Below, in pieces: positions 32,770 through 42,880 of a stretch of DNA of 64,000 nt. Origin of the DNA: Entophlyctis helioformis (Eukaryota > Chytridiomycota > Chytridiomycetes > Chytridiales > Chytriomycetaceae); NCBI GenBank assembly GCA_025526915.1, contig JAHLKH010000052.1, positions 62,001-126,000 of the forward strand, given 5' to 3'. Under the pieces are notes generated by a model that was not told the origin of the DNA, searched no databases, and was given only the letters and a program-made list of their open reading frames with translations. The position numbers were made by a program, and so were the translations under genes. Position 1 is the stretch's first letter, and each line of letters begins with the position of its first letter.

Positions 32770-33501
32770 GTGGACACTGTGGCAAACATGTTTGTCGCTC
32801 CATCGCAGGACGTTGTGGCCGAGCAAGGGCTTCGTGTGGCTGCCCCAGAGAGCAAGCCACTCAACCTGTTCAAACGCGCAACGAGAGCTGCCACCATGCT
32901 CAAGAACCAGAAGTTCGACCTGCTATGCCGTTGGTGCACAGCCAAGCCGCCACTGACGAGGAGGTCGAGGCGTACGCCGAGGCATACGAGGCAGCCAAGC
33001 GCGAGGCCAATGAGCTCTGCCGTGCTGACAGCCGGGAAAACTGGCAGAAGCGTGGCAGAAATCTTGACACAATGTTCCACGATGGACGCATTCCAGAGGT
33101 GCAGTCGCAACATGGCACGATGGAAGCACCGCACAGGTGCAGTCGCGACACCATTGAAGGACAGCAACGGTGTGCTGCAGCACGAGCCTGAGTCAATCGC
33201 ATGGATCTGGCACAGGCACTACTCAGCCTTGGCAGCAGACGCATCAGGCGGCTTCGAGCTCGACTACTGGATCAACAGATGTGGAGAGCCGCAACCACCT
33301 GCTGCGCCACTAAAAGGTGCACGCGACACTGACCTGCTGTTCAGCTGGAACGATCTGGCGGCAGCCATCTCCGAGATGAATGGACGCAAAGCGCCTGGCG
33401 ACGACGGCATCCCTGCGTCGTTCTACAAGGCGCTTGATGCAAAGATCCCACCAGAGCTGTTGAGCCGATCTGAACTCTGGAAGACAGGCGGCGCGCTTTA
33501 G
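32770..33501 (+). mobile_element. LINE-type (non-LTR) retrotransposon remnant
   Basis: Fragment of a reverse-transcriptase ORF, truncated at both ends and frame-shifted. Three blocks are visible: a helical charged part (about 32950-33080, EAYAEAYEAAKREANELCR) in a different frame from the flanks; the pre-RT region WKHRTGAVATPLKDSNG...IAWIWHRHYSAL; and the start of the RT domain ISEMNGRKAPGDDGIP.SFYKAL, matching the KAPGxDGI motif of LINE RTs. The YADD catalytic core, endonuclease and RNase H are absent. It ends at a TAG just before the next gene's promoter. A dead copy; function none. Confidence 0.75.
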
Positions 33502-33774
33502 TGTGAGGACCTCGTGGTCTCGGGCCGGGCTGGCCGCTCTGCTCTACAAGCGTGTGCACCGTGACCGTGACCGCGACCGTAACGCTGCTCACGCGACTCT
33601 GCCCAACTCGCATCTGGTGCAACGCATCCCACAGACGCTCACGCAGACGCTCGCACAGCCAGCAAGCAGGTGCGTCCCGCCCGCTCGCTCTCGCTCTACG
33701 CACACAGTCGCCCACTCACACACAGCTTGTCCAGCAGCCAGAGCCCCAGCCAGCCAGCCAGCCAGCCAGGCACG

Positions 33775-36700
33775 ATGCTCACCGTGCCAGCGCCTTCCGC
33801 CGTCGATGCCCACACCGACAGCAACACACACGGCCACGGCCCGCTCGCTCTCGACGATGCAGCCAACAGCAGCACCGGCACCGGCACCAGCACCAGCATC
33901 GACGGCTACGACAACGACCATGACGACGACTACTGCGACGACGACTACATCGACGACGACGACGACGACGACGGCTCTGCAAGCTTCATAGCCATCTCGG
34001 CTTCCGATCTGGCTGCGACCCGCCCGTCGGCCAAGAGCCCTGCCCAGCTGCTCAGCGGGCAGCCCCTCCCGCTCTCGCTCTCCAGCACTCCCGCCTCGTT
34101 CTCTGCTCCACCACCACCACCACCATCACTGTCGTCGTCGTCGTCGCTGTTGCCGTCGGCCTCGCACTACTACTACCCATCGCACCAGCAGCAGCAGCAG
34201 CAGCACCAGCAGCACTCGAGATATGCCGCCACAATGACCGGAATGCCCCCGCCGGCCAGTGCGCTGCAGCCGCACGCCTGGCAGTCGCAGTCACAGTCGC
34301 AGTCGCAGTCACAGCCGTCGTCCATGTACGCTCCCGCCCACCACGCTTACCCGTACGGCCAGAGCACCGGCCGGGCCATGGCGTCTTCGCCGTACGGTGC
34401 AAGCCTGTCCATGCCGGCCGGCATGCTGGGATCGACGCTGTCTGCCCTGCACGTGGGCGGCGGTGGCCACGGCAGCAGCAGCAGCAGTAGCCGTGGTGGC
34501 ATGGCCTACGGGCTGGCCGGTGCTGCGGATCCGAGCTCGGCGTACTCGTGGCAGCGGCCGCGGTCGGCCATGATGTTCACGGCGCCGAATGGCGGCATGT
34601 CTGGCGTATCCGGCGTGTCTGGCGTGTCGTATGGCGGGGCGATGGCTGCAGACGCCAGCACTAGCGTCGGCGTGGGCGGGCTTGTTGGCGTCCAGCCCGC
34701 CGCACGGATGCCGCCCCGGCCGTCATCTCAATCACCGTCACATGGCGACTTGGCCGGCATTGGCGGTGCGCGGTCGTTGTCGCGGTCGCCTGGACCGCCC
34801 GTGCGGCCTGCGTCTGTCGCGTCGGCGTGCAGTCGCCAACATGAACTGCTGTCGCAGGCGTCCGAGACTGACGACGACGACGACGACGACGGGCAAGTGC
34901 ACACCCAACAACAACACCACAATGTGGAGAATGATGATGACGACGACGAGCAGGACGACGACACGTCGTCGGCGTCTGCAACGGGCCAGGTCGCGTCTGG
35001 GTCCATCGATACCATCACGCCACCGCCGTCGGTCACGTCACGGTCGGATACCAAGGAGAGCCATCCGCATACTGCGGTGCACAGCGACGGCATGGATCTG
35101 TCTGCACACGGAACCACTGGCGTGGCGAGTGCTGTCGAAGCGGATGCAGATGCAGATGCGGAGACTGCGCAACAACGACAGCCGGACACTGCGACGCGTG
35201 AGCCGGGCGATGAACTGCTAGGCGTGGGGGTGGGCTTTGGACCGGGCTCGGGATATGATGTGCACGTGGGCCGCCGGAACCGTGTGCTGAGCGGCACGTC
35301 GGCCAAGCTGGGCGGTCCGGATCCACACAAGATGTTCGAGTACGGCCACAGCGGTGGCGGCATTGATGGCAGCACCGCGTATTTTGGCCGCAGCAGCAGT
35401 CGGGCGGGCAGCTTGACTGGAGGCCGGCTCAGCCGCATCAGTGTGCGCGACACTATGGGCGGCGGCGGGCCGTCGGCTGCTGCGGCGGCTGCTGCTACTG
35501 CGACCATGACTGCGGCAATGATGGCGACGCCCTTGTCGCCATCATCGCCTGTGGGTGGGCATGCGGGAACCAGCATGCTTGGCGTCGCGGTCGGCGGCAA
35601 GACGGTTGACGCGGATTCTGGCGTCAGCATGACCTTGCCGAGCGTGCCGGCGCTTTACGGCGGCGGCAGCAGCAGCAGCAGTGGCATGGCGGCGAGAACC
35701 ACAACTACTGCAACAACAACCATGGTGGCGACGGCGACGACAGCCAAGATGGGCGGGCCGATTGATGCGGGGTCCGCTGGGTCGGATCGGTCGTACGCGC
35801 TCGACGGTATGGGCTCGTCGCCCTCGCGGTCGCGGTCGATGCCGATGTCGGCTGGCAGCGCCAGTCCGGATACCCAGCGTCTTGGTGCATATGCTAGTAC
35901 GGGACTTGTCCAACCAGTTGCACCTGCTGCATCCAAGAAGCCGAGTGTGATTGCCAGTGTCGGTGTCGGAGCAGGGGCGGGAAGCAAGTCAACCATACCG
36001 GTGGTTGTGCCTGCCATGTACGAGCGCACCGAGACGGACGTCCACGCACGCAGTGGTGCTCACCCCAACGGCGACAGCAAGAACCACAGCAACGACACGA
36101 GCAGTGACAGCAGCGACAAGGACAGCAGTGCGCCCGACCCGCACCGCGCGTGGTTCATGATCCTGTTCATGGTGCTCGTGTTTGGCGGGCTGCACGCGCT
36201 GCCCGGTGCCAGCATGCTGCCGCGGCTGCTCGACCGTCTCGGCGGCAGTCTCCTGTCGACGCTCGCGACCACGTTTGTGTCGTTTGTGACGGGAGCCGTG
36301 CTCGCGACGCACCGGCTGCGGCTGGTGGGCGGGTACATGCGGCTGCAGGGGCACCGGCTGTTCCGCGACCTGCAGCGGTGCGCGTGGCTCGCAGTGATTG
36401 GGTGGGTGCTCGGGCCCGTGCTGCTACCGCGCGTGTTTATGGGGCTGCACTGGGTTGTCTGGCGGATCGCGGGGCTCGGCCCGCTGCTCGTGTTCTGGGG
36501 ACTGTGCTGGATCGGGCTGCTGTGCGGGCTGTGCGGGCTGTGGGTCGCGGGCACCGTCTGCTGGGACATGACGCGCGTGCTGCATGCTGGGCTGCGCGTG
36601 CTCGTACTGGGCGAGGCTGCGGGTCGTGGCAAGGGCAAGAGTCAGGGCAAGGGCAAGGAGAAGAGTCAGGGGCGGCGGGTACGCCTGGACGATGACGGCG

Positions 36701-37140
36701 TCGAGAGCGATCTGGATCTGGGTCTCGTTAGCGACGAGCGACGGCGACGACGGCAGCGACGTCTTGGACATGGCCGACGCTCATCGGGCCGACGCGGCGA
36801 CGACCATGACGACCATGACGGCCATGGCGGCGACGGGAGCGACAGTGGCAACGAGATGCAGTACGGCCGGATCGTGCTGCGCATGACCGAGAGCGGCAAC
36901 CTCCGCCGGCAGGACGCGACGGCGGTCATGCGGCCCAAGGGACTCGCACGCGCGGCCGTGGACGGCGGTGGAGACGCTGATGGCAAGGGGGGACGGTCCA
37001 AGGGGGCGGCCAAGGGAGGAGATGCCATGGTTGGACGGCGCAAGGGGCCGACGTTTGGCACGATCCCGCCGCCGACGCCTGTGGGCGACGATGGACCGTC
37101 CGAGACGGCCACGCGGTTCTCGTTTCTGTTTGGCAAGTAA
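33775..37140 (+). CDS. Very large disordered protein with C-terminal membrane segments, unknown
   Basis: Single 1121-codon ORF from the first ATG; the frame is open upstream without ATG. Residues 1 to about 780 are low-complexity: polyAsp, polyPro, polyGln, SQSQ repeats, and Ser/Gly/Ala-rich stretches with many RS and SPS sites. Residues ~785-945 are hydrophobic, with about five possible spans (WFMILFMVLVFGGLHALPG, LATTFVSFVTGAVLA, AWLAVIGWVLGPVLL, LGPLLVFWGLCWIGLLCGLCGLWVAG). A basic Lys/Gly-rich segment, an RRRRQRR cluster and an Asp/His run follow; the end is FSFLFGK. No family is recognised. The topology suggests a membrane-anchored protein with a large cytosolic, phosphorylatable tail. 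The continuous GC-rich frame and the coherent hydrophobic block argue for a real gene. Confidence 0.7.
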   Translation: MLTVPAPSAVDAHTDSNTHGHGPLALDDAANSSTGTGTSTSIDGYDNDHDDDYCDDDYIDDDDDDDGSASFIAISASDLAATRPSAKSPAQLLSGQPLPLSLSSTPASFSAPPPPPPSLSSSSSLLPSASHYYYPSHQQQQQQHQQHSRYAATMTGMPPPASALQPHAWQSQSQSQSQSQPSSMYAPAHHAYPYGQSTGRAMASSPYGASLSMPAGMLGSTLSALHVGGGGHGSSSSSSRGGMAYGLAGAADPSSAYSWQRPRSAMMFTAPNGGMSGVSGVSGVSYGGAMAADASTSVGVGGLVGVQPAARMPPRPSSQSPSHGDLAGIGGARSLSRSPGPPVRPASVASACSRQHELLSQASETDDDDDDDGQVHTQQQHHNVENDDDDDEQDDDTSSASATGQVASGSIDTITPPPSVTSRSDTKESHPHTAVHSDGMDLSAHGTTGVASAVEADADADAETAQQRQPDTATREPGDELLGVGVGFGPGSGYDVHVGRRNRVLSGTSAKLGGPDPHKMFEYGHSGGGIDGSTAYFGRSSSRAGSLTGGRLSRISVRDTMGGGGPSAAAAAAATATMTAAMMATPLSPSSPVGGHAGTSMLGVAVGGKTVDADSGVSMTLPSVPALYGGGSSSSSGMAARTTTTATTTMVATATTAKMGGPIDAGSAGSDRSYALDGMGSSPSRSRSMPMSAGSASPDTQRLGAYASTGLVQPVAPAASKKPSVIASVGVGAGAGSKSTIPVVVPAMYERTETDVHARSGAHPNGDSKNHSNDTSSDSSDKDSSAPDPHRAWFMILFMVLVFGGLHALPGASMLPRLLDRLGGSLLSTLATTFVSFVTGAVLATHRLRLVGGYMRLQGHRLFRDLQRCAWLAVIGWVLGPVLLPRVFMGLHWVVWRIAGLGPLLVFWGLCWIGLLCGLCGLWVAGTVCWDMTRVLHAGLRVLVLGEAAGRGKGKSQGKGKEKSQGRRVRLDDDGVESDLDLGLVSDERRRRRQRRLGHGRRSSGRRGDDHDDHDGHGGDGSDSGNEMQYGRIVLRMTESGNLRRQDATAVMRPKGLARAAVDGGGDADGKGGRSKGAAKGGDAMVGRRKGPTFGTIPPPTPVGDDGPSETATRFSFLFGK

Positions 37141-37213
37141 ATGGCTGGGCGAAGGGAGGCGATGTGTGATTTGTTTGTTGTGGTGTTGATACGCGATACA
37201 ATGTAACTTTTCT

Positions 37214-37241
37214 TGTGTGTGTGTGTGTGTGTGTGTGTGTG
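37214..37241. repeat. (GT)14 microsatellite
   Basis: GT run in the 3' region between the convergent disordered-protein gene and cobalamin adenosyltransferase. Confidence 0.9.
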
Positions 37242-37347
37242 GAGCGAGAGGCTTGCTGGCAGGCATTGTGCATTTATTGTGTACGAGGTGCATGGATGGG
37301 GATGTGCACGGGCAGATGAGGAGGTGGGGAGGCGTACAGAGAGCGCA

Positions 37348-38380
37348 TCACTCGTTGACCTTTGCCCGCGTCTCGCCGGTGAACTTGTAGTAGATGACCT
37401 CCTCCTTGCGGTCGACCTTGGCGGCGTAGCGGGCGGCCGTAAAGAGGTAGTCGGACAGGCGGTTCAAGTACCTTGCGGTGCTCTGGTCAGCAATGCCGTC
37501 GGCGACAAGCGGCACAACACGGCGCTCCGCCCGCCTGCAGATGCTCCGTGCAATATGCAGCGTCGACGCGGCCTTGCCACCGCTCGGCAGGATAAACTTT
37601 GTGAGCGGCGGCAGCTCGTTGTCGAGCGCGTCGATCCACGCCTCGACCTCTGTCGTCAGCGCGCCTGTCGGGTCAAACTCGGTGCGGGCGAGACGCGCCT
37701 CGGATGACGATGAGCGCGGCGTGGCGATGTTTGAGCCAATGTCCTGCAGCAGGCACTGGATCTTGGCGAGGTTGTCGACGAGGCCGTTGGCGGACTCGAG
37801 GCAGTGCTCGCGGGCGAGGCTGAGTGGGGATGTGTGAGTGAGTGAGCGAGACAGCGTGAGTGCAGGCGAGACACATGCACGCACCCGAGGACGCTCGACA
37901 GCTCGTCGGTGGTGCCGAGGGCCTCGAAGATCAGATCGTCCTTCGGACGGCGCTCGCCCGAGAACAGCGCGGATGTGCCTGCGTGCGTGGAACAGAGTGT
38001 AAGACAGACAGAGTGAGACAGACAGAGTGTGATACAGCGTGAGACAGACGCACCCTTGTCGCCCGTGCGGGTGTAGACCTTGATGCGGCGGGCAGACGGC
38101 GACGACGAGTCGCTGCCAAAGGCGCCGTTGGTGTTGATGGCGTCGATGCAGATGCACAGACGGCTTTGTCAGCAGACAGGCGGGCGGTGCGAGACAGACA
38201 GGCTGTGCGAGCAGCGCACCTGTCGTGGTCAGACATGGCCAGGGGGGCAGAGAGCGAGAGCGGGCGGGCGGCAGACAGACACGCGGGCAGAGCTGAACGA
38301 GACGCAGGCAGAGCTGAGCGAGAGAGCAGCGCAGTCACAGACGAGGCGGGTCTGCGGGCAGCGTGCGCCAGAATGTGCAT
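37348..38380 (-). CDS. MMAB: Mitochondrial ATP:cob(I)alamin adenosyltransferase (PduO/MMAB type)
   Basis: Four exons (38220-38380, 38054-38163, 37885-37978, 37348-37819) give 278 aa. Residues 1-45 are Arg/Ser/Ala-rich with no acidic residue, a good mitochondrial presequence, which is why the outer ATG is preferred over an inner one at 38236. The catalytic domain starts [20 protein letters not shown] (ATP-binding loop), continues [20 protein letters not shown], and includes [24 protein letters not shown] and [14 protein letters not shown], all PduO signatures. The enzyme transfers adenosyl from ATP to cob(I)alamin to make the cofactor of methylmalonyl-CoA mutase. Dikarya lack cobalamin metabolism; its presence fits an early-diverging fungus. 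The acceptor of exon 2 (ACAAAG) is slightly atypical. Confidence 0.92.
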
Positions 38381-38517
38381 TCACGTCGAAGCGCGCATCG
38401 CGCTGTTCATTCGCGCAGTTGCTGCTGCTGCTTCGTATCGCTAACTACCGCTGCGTATCGCCTATGGCTGCCATACGTCGCCTACCACTACTACCACTGC
38501 TGCTGCTGACGATCGCC

Positions 38518-39594
38518 TCACACGCACGCGAGCAGCCGCAGAATCACCGCCTCGCCGTCCGCAGAGCCGCTCGCCATCGCCTCGCGCGCCATCGCCGCCC
38601 GCTGCTCGCTGCCCAGGCTCTGCACCAGCATGCGCACAATCCCATCGCTCGCCGCCCCGGCAATCGCACTCGCGCTGAAGCCCGCGTCCGCGGCGCCGTG
38701 CGCCAGCAGCCACTGCACAACCTCGGTGTGTCCGCCGCGTGCCGCCAGATCCACCGCGTCGCGCGTGCAGCCCTCGCTTCGGTGCTCGTGCAGCCACTGC
38801 ACCACGTGCAGGTGCCCGTACTGCGCCGCGAGGTTCATGGCCCACGGCGTGCAGCCCTCGGACCGGTGCGTGTGCAGCCACTGCACCATCGACAGGTGCC
38901 CGAAATACGCGGCCCAGTCCATGGCGTTGGTGCTGCAGGCACACCCGCGATCGTGCAGCCACTGCACGACGGGCATGTTCCCTCCGGCCGCTGCTTCGTC
39001 CATGGTGCGAGCCGTGCATGGATCCGCCTCTCCCTCTCCCTCTCCCTCTCCCTCTCCTTCTCCATCGCCGCCTCCATCCCTCGTCGCCACCATCACATTG
39101 GTCGTCGTGGCTGTCTTGCCTGTCGTCCTCTTCTTGGCTCCCGGCTTGACACCATCACGGCGCACACGTGCCAGGAACTCCACAACCTCCACGCTGCTCC
39201 ACCGTGCAGCGTAGTTGAGCATCGTCCCGCCATACTCGGCGACCGCGTCCAGAGCATCCAACTCATCGATCGTGACGACGCCATGGTCGATCATGACGGC
39301 CAAGCAGCGCGCGAACCCGCCGCGCACACACAGGATGGCGAGGTCGGACCCGCGCATGAGCGGCACGCTGTCGGTCCACCCGTGCCGCAGCGGCACCGTC
39401 GCCAACTGCACGCGCATCCGCCGGGTCGGAAAGTACGCCCACAGGCGGCTGTACATGGACCGGCTGCGCACGCGCGACACTTGGCGAGCATCGAGACTCG
39501 GAAGCGGCGGCAGCTGCGCAAGGTCGCCTGGCCAGTCCATGTCCAGCGCGTCGGTCCACACGCGCGCTGCGGCTGACGACGACATGGACGGAGA

Positions 39595-39628
<34 letters not shown>

Positions 39629-40077
39629 TCACGACAGAGGTAGCGCGTGAGCGGCCCGGCGTACATCAGTATGCGCGACACCACCTGGCGCGGACACAGG
39701 GACCAGTAGTCGCCAGCAACCAGCGCACGCTGGGCACGCAGACGGTCTTGCGGCGAGGAATGCATTTGCACGTCGCTGGCATGCGCTTGCATCGCGATGC
39801 TGCTCGTGGTCGGAGATGCTGGCGCGGACAGACGGCGGAGCTGCGAATGCAGGCGGTTGTGCGACTGCAGAATGGCTTGCAGGCTGGCGAGGGCGTCGTC
39901 CCTGTTGGCGGCAACCAGCGCGGCCGTGACCACTGCGGCGTGGTCGTGGAGCGAGAGGTCGTCTGCTGCTTCGGCTGCTGCTGTGGCCGGTGCTGCTGCT
40001 GCTGCAACCGATGCCGTCAGAGGCTTGCCTGTCCACGGCGGCTGCGTCTGCTCGAGGTCGCTGGCGTCCGTCACCAT
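38518..40077 (-). CDS. Ankyrin-type repeat protein with conserved N-terminal region (paralogue B)
   Basis: Single exon, 519 aa, from a genuine ATG. A disordered Ala/Ser start is followed by a region parallel to paralogue A (27349-28716): VVSRILMYAGPLTRYL, a polySer insertion, VWTDALDMDWPGDLAQLP, RSRSMYSRLWAYFP and VPLRHGWTDSV. After a Gly/Glu-rich linker (GEGEGEGEGE), residues ~365-480 contain four ankyrin-like repeats of pattern MxxAAxxGHLxVVQWLHxHRSEGCT, and the C-terminus is helical. The blocks align with paralogue A in order and spacing, so the two are diverged duplicates 11 kb apart on the same strand. Function unknown; a protein-interaction role is likely. The stop lies 137 bp from the MMAB start. 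Confidence 0.85.
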
Positions 40078-40672
40078 GCCGCCCCGTCGCGCTGTTGTCA
40101 GATCTGTGGCTCAGTCGCGCAGACGGCCGCTGGTGGCGCCACTCTCTCTGCCAACGCCACCGCCCCTCTCACACTCACTCACACACACTTGCTTGCACTT
40201 GAACACGCTCGCGTCCATCCACTCCGCCAAGCGAGTGGCACGACACAAGCAGACGCTCACAGACGCATTGTAGGAAAAATGATAGGTTCAATAAGTGCTC
40301 AAGGGTAGCAATGAAGGGATATGGTACGATGGGGGGGAATGATTATACGCATGAGGCCTGCCAGGAGAGTGTATGAGGTGGTGTATGGGGCATGAGGCGA
40401 GGTGGAGACAGCGAGTGGGAAAGAGCAGATTAAATACAGCAGCAACGCGCGGAAGATCCAAGAGAGTACAAGAAGGAGAACGGGAGGCGACAGAGAGCGA
40501 GCGAGCGCGCGGGAACCGGAGCGGGCATGAGTGTGCGTGTATGTGTATGGGCAGACCAGATGGGTGCACTGCCAGGCGGGCACACGAGCCACGCCGGAGC
40601 CGGAGCCGGAGCCGAGCAGCCTCTGACGCCAGTCTATGGGTGGGGTCAAGCCAGAGGCTCGAGGACACGCGG
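40078..40672. other. Spacer, nothing coding recognised
   Basis: About 600 bp between the 5' end of ankyrin paralogue B and the 3' end of the cyclin gene. A CACTCA-rich stretch (40168-40200) and an AG-rich stretch (40440-40520) are the only features; ORFs are short and repetitive. Confidence 0.5.
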
Positions 40673-41506
40673 CTACGGGTTGCCTGGTTGGCGCGGCATG
40701 GTCAGGAAGCGGCGCATGTCGCTCCTTCCGGCGGCAAAGACGTCGTCGGCATTGTCCTGGAAGCGGCGAGCGAGCAACGCGTCATTGACACGCTCCTGTG
40801 CACGCAGCGCGGCGGCATGCAGAGTGACCGCGTGCTCCTGGCCCAGGGCCTGGATGGTGTCGCGCCACTTTGCGTACTCGGAGTCGCGCACGTGCAGCCG
40901 GCCGCCTATGGACGTCAGGAACTCGCGCTCCATGGTGTTGATCTCGGGCAGCGGCAGCTTTGTGATTTTGGACCAGGCCTTGTTGGAGTAGCGGTCGTCC
41001 GAGTGGAACTTTTGGGCGAGGATGAGGGACGAGACAAAGACTCTGTACTCTGAGCCCTGGCCGGACATGTCTTCGGGCAGCAGCTGGCGCAGACGGGCGA
41101 CGTAGAGCAGGGCAATGAGGATGTGCGGCAGGGAGCAGCCCGAGCGCGACAGGACGGTGTGCACAGCCTCGAAAAAGGCCGGGTACCAGGCGGAAGTGCC
41201 GGGCGGACACACGACTGCGTTGAAGGGGGCGGCGACGGGGCGAGGGCCAGCCTGGTCGGGTGCTGTTGGAGAGTCTGGCCGGTGGTCTTGGGCCGAGTCC
41301 GGATCGGACGTGGCTTGAGGGGGCGGAGACGAGGGGACGTGGCTGGCGTTTGCGGGCCTGTTGGGCACGGTTCTGCTGCGCTTGAGGGCGGGTCTGTGCC
41401 AGAGCTTGTGCACGGCAAAGGCGATGAACTCTGAGGCCTGGTAGGACAGGGCTTCAGGTTGTTGTTGCTGCTGGATGGGCTGTTGTTGTTGGTGCTGAAA
41501 GAGGAT

Positions 41507-41539
<33 letters not shown>

Positions 41540-41782
41540 AATGAGGATCTGCTGTTGATGTTGGTGGAGTTGCTGATGGCTGAGCGTGTGGACGTGAGAG
41601 TCGGAGAGCGGGAGGGGAGGGGCGGCGGTCTGCAGGTGGATGGGCAGGCCGGCCTGGGCGGCGACGAGGATGGAGGGGGCGTGTGTGGCCGAGTACGAGG
41701 CCTTTGCGGCCGGGTGGAAGGGCAGCGGGGTGACAGCGGCGCCCGAGTCGATGCAGGCGGGCGTGAGCGACGACGAGTCCAT
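40673..41782 (-). CDS. Pho80/Pcl-type cyclin
   Basis: Single exon, 369 aa from the ATG at 41782. The first ~130 residues are disordered with several polyQ/His tracts. After SEFIAFAVHKLWHR and a Pro-rich linker, residues ~195-310 form a cyclin box: FFEAVHTVLSRSGCSLPHILIALLYVARL, GSEYRVFVSSLILAQKFHSDDRYSNKAWSKITKLPLPEINTMEREFL and the short C-terminal helix. The SLPHILIALLYVxRL and YSNKxWSKI..LPLxEIN patterns are diagnostic for the Pho80/Pcl family, partners of the Pho85/CDK5-type kinase that couple nutrient or cell-polarity signals to the cell cycle. Which Pcl it corresponds to cannot be decided. The frame is open upstream for about 220 codons but is repetitive there and lacks a better start. 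Confidence 0.88.
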
Positions 41783-42880
41783 GCTGGGTCGAGTGGGAGA
41801 GGGGCGGTAGACGGAAGAGGCTACGGCGGAGTGGCAGGTAGACGGTATGAGGCGAAGAGCGAGACCAAGAGAGCGAGAGGCCAAGAGAGAGACGAAGAGA
41901 GCGAGAGAGAGCGAGACCAAGCGATGGCTGTGGGTTGAAGAGCAAGAGGCGAGAGATGGCCGCAGGCACAGCGAGCAAGACGCAAAATTGGATGGAGCGA
42001 GTGGAGCATTGGATTGGCACAGCACAAGGCACAGCACAAGGCACAGCACAGCACAGCACAGCATGAAGAAGCACGGCACAGCAGCATGAGTAAGCAGCAG
42101 CAAGAAGCCAGGCAGGCAGACGGGGCGCGAGTCAGTGAGAGTGGAAGAGAGAGTGGCAGGCAGGGGCAGGCGTCTACGAGTGTCCCTCTGTCTGCCCCTC
42201 TGCCCCTCTGCCCCTCTGTCCCTCTGTCCCTCTGCCCAGGTACAACCACCACGACCACGACCACCACGACCACCACGACCACACCAAGACCACCGCCGTC
42301 GGAGTCGTCGTGGCTGTGTGGTTGTTGTGGTTGTTGGGCTGGACTGGTTGGGCTGGACTGGCTGGGCTGCTCTGGCTGGGCTTGGTGCAGACAGAGGGAC
42401 AGAGGGACTGGGCAGCCTGCATGCCTGCCAAACAGACATGCGTGTGCACTGGACACATACGTTGCTGTTGCTCTTGTTGCTGTTGTTGCTGTTACTACTG
42501 CTGTTGCTGTTGCTGTTGGTGCAGTCCAGTCCAAGGTGCAGTCCAAGTCAACGTTTGTTGTTGTTCCGGGAACCAGCCCGTCAATCAAACCCGCCGTCAA
42601 AGCAGCCGCTCACAAAGTGGCTGTGCCGTTTCTGTCTGCGGAGAAACACTGTGCAGCGACTGGCACTGTCTTGTCTGCCTTGCCTGTCTATCGAGCCTCG
42701 CTGGTGGTGCACTCGTGTCCTGCAAGCCATCAATGCCATCAATGCCATGCAAGCCCTGTAAGCAAGCATGCCATGCAAGTCCTGTAAGCAAACAACCACC
42801 AAAGCTCGCCTGCCTCGCACACTCAATCCCAACTGTGCAGACAGCGCGTCGCTCCTCGCCCCTCGTCCGACTCGCCAACC
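41783..42880. other. Divergent spacer with simple repeats (cyclin / MSH1)
   Basis: About 1.1 kb between divergent starts. It contains GCACA repeats (42014-42062), a CTCTGCCC/CTCTGTCC array (42180-42238), ACC-ACG repeats (42243-42292) and a (TGTTGC)n/(CTGTTG)n stretch (42461-42522). ORFs across these repeats are compositionally absurd. No gene supported. Confidence 0.55.

Noticed and set aside
33670..33774. Upstream extension of the large disordered protein
   Set aside because: Open frame only with a non-ATG start; Ser/His-rich leader-like composition and no conserved signal.
38220..38236. Short first exon (5 codons) for cobalamin adenosyltransferase
   Set aside because: The frame extends to an ATG at 38380 and adds a convincing mitochondrial presequence.
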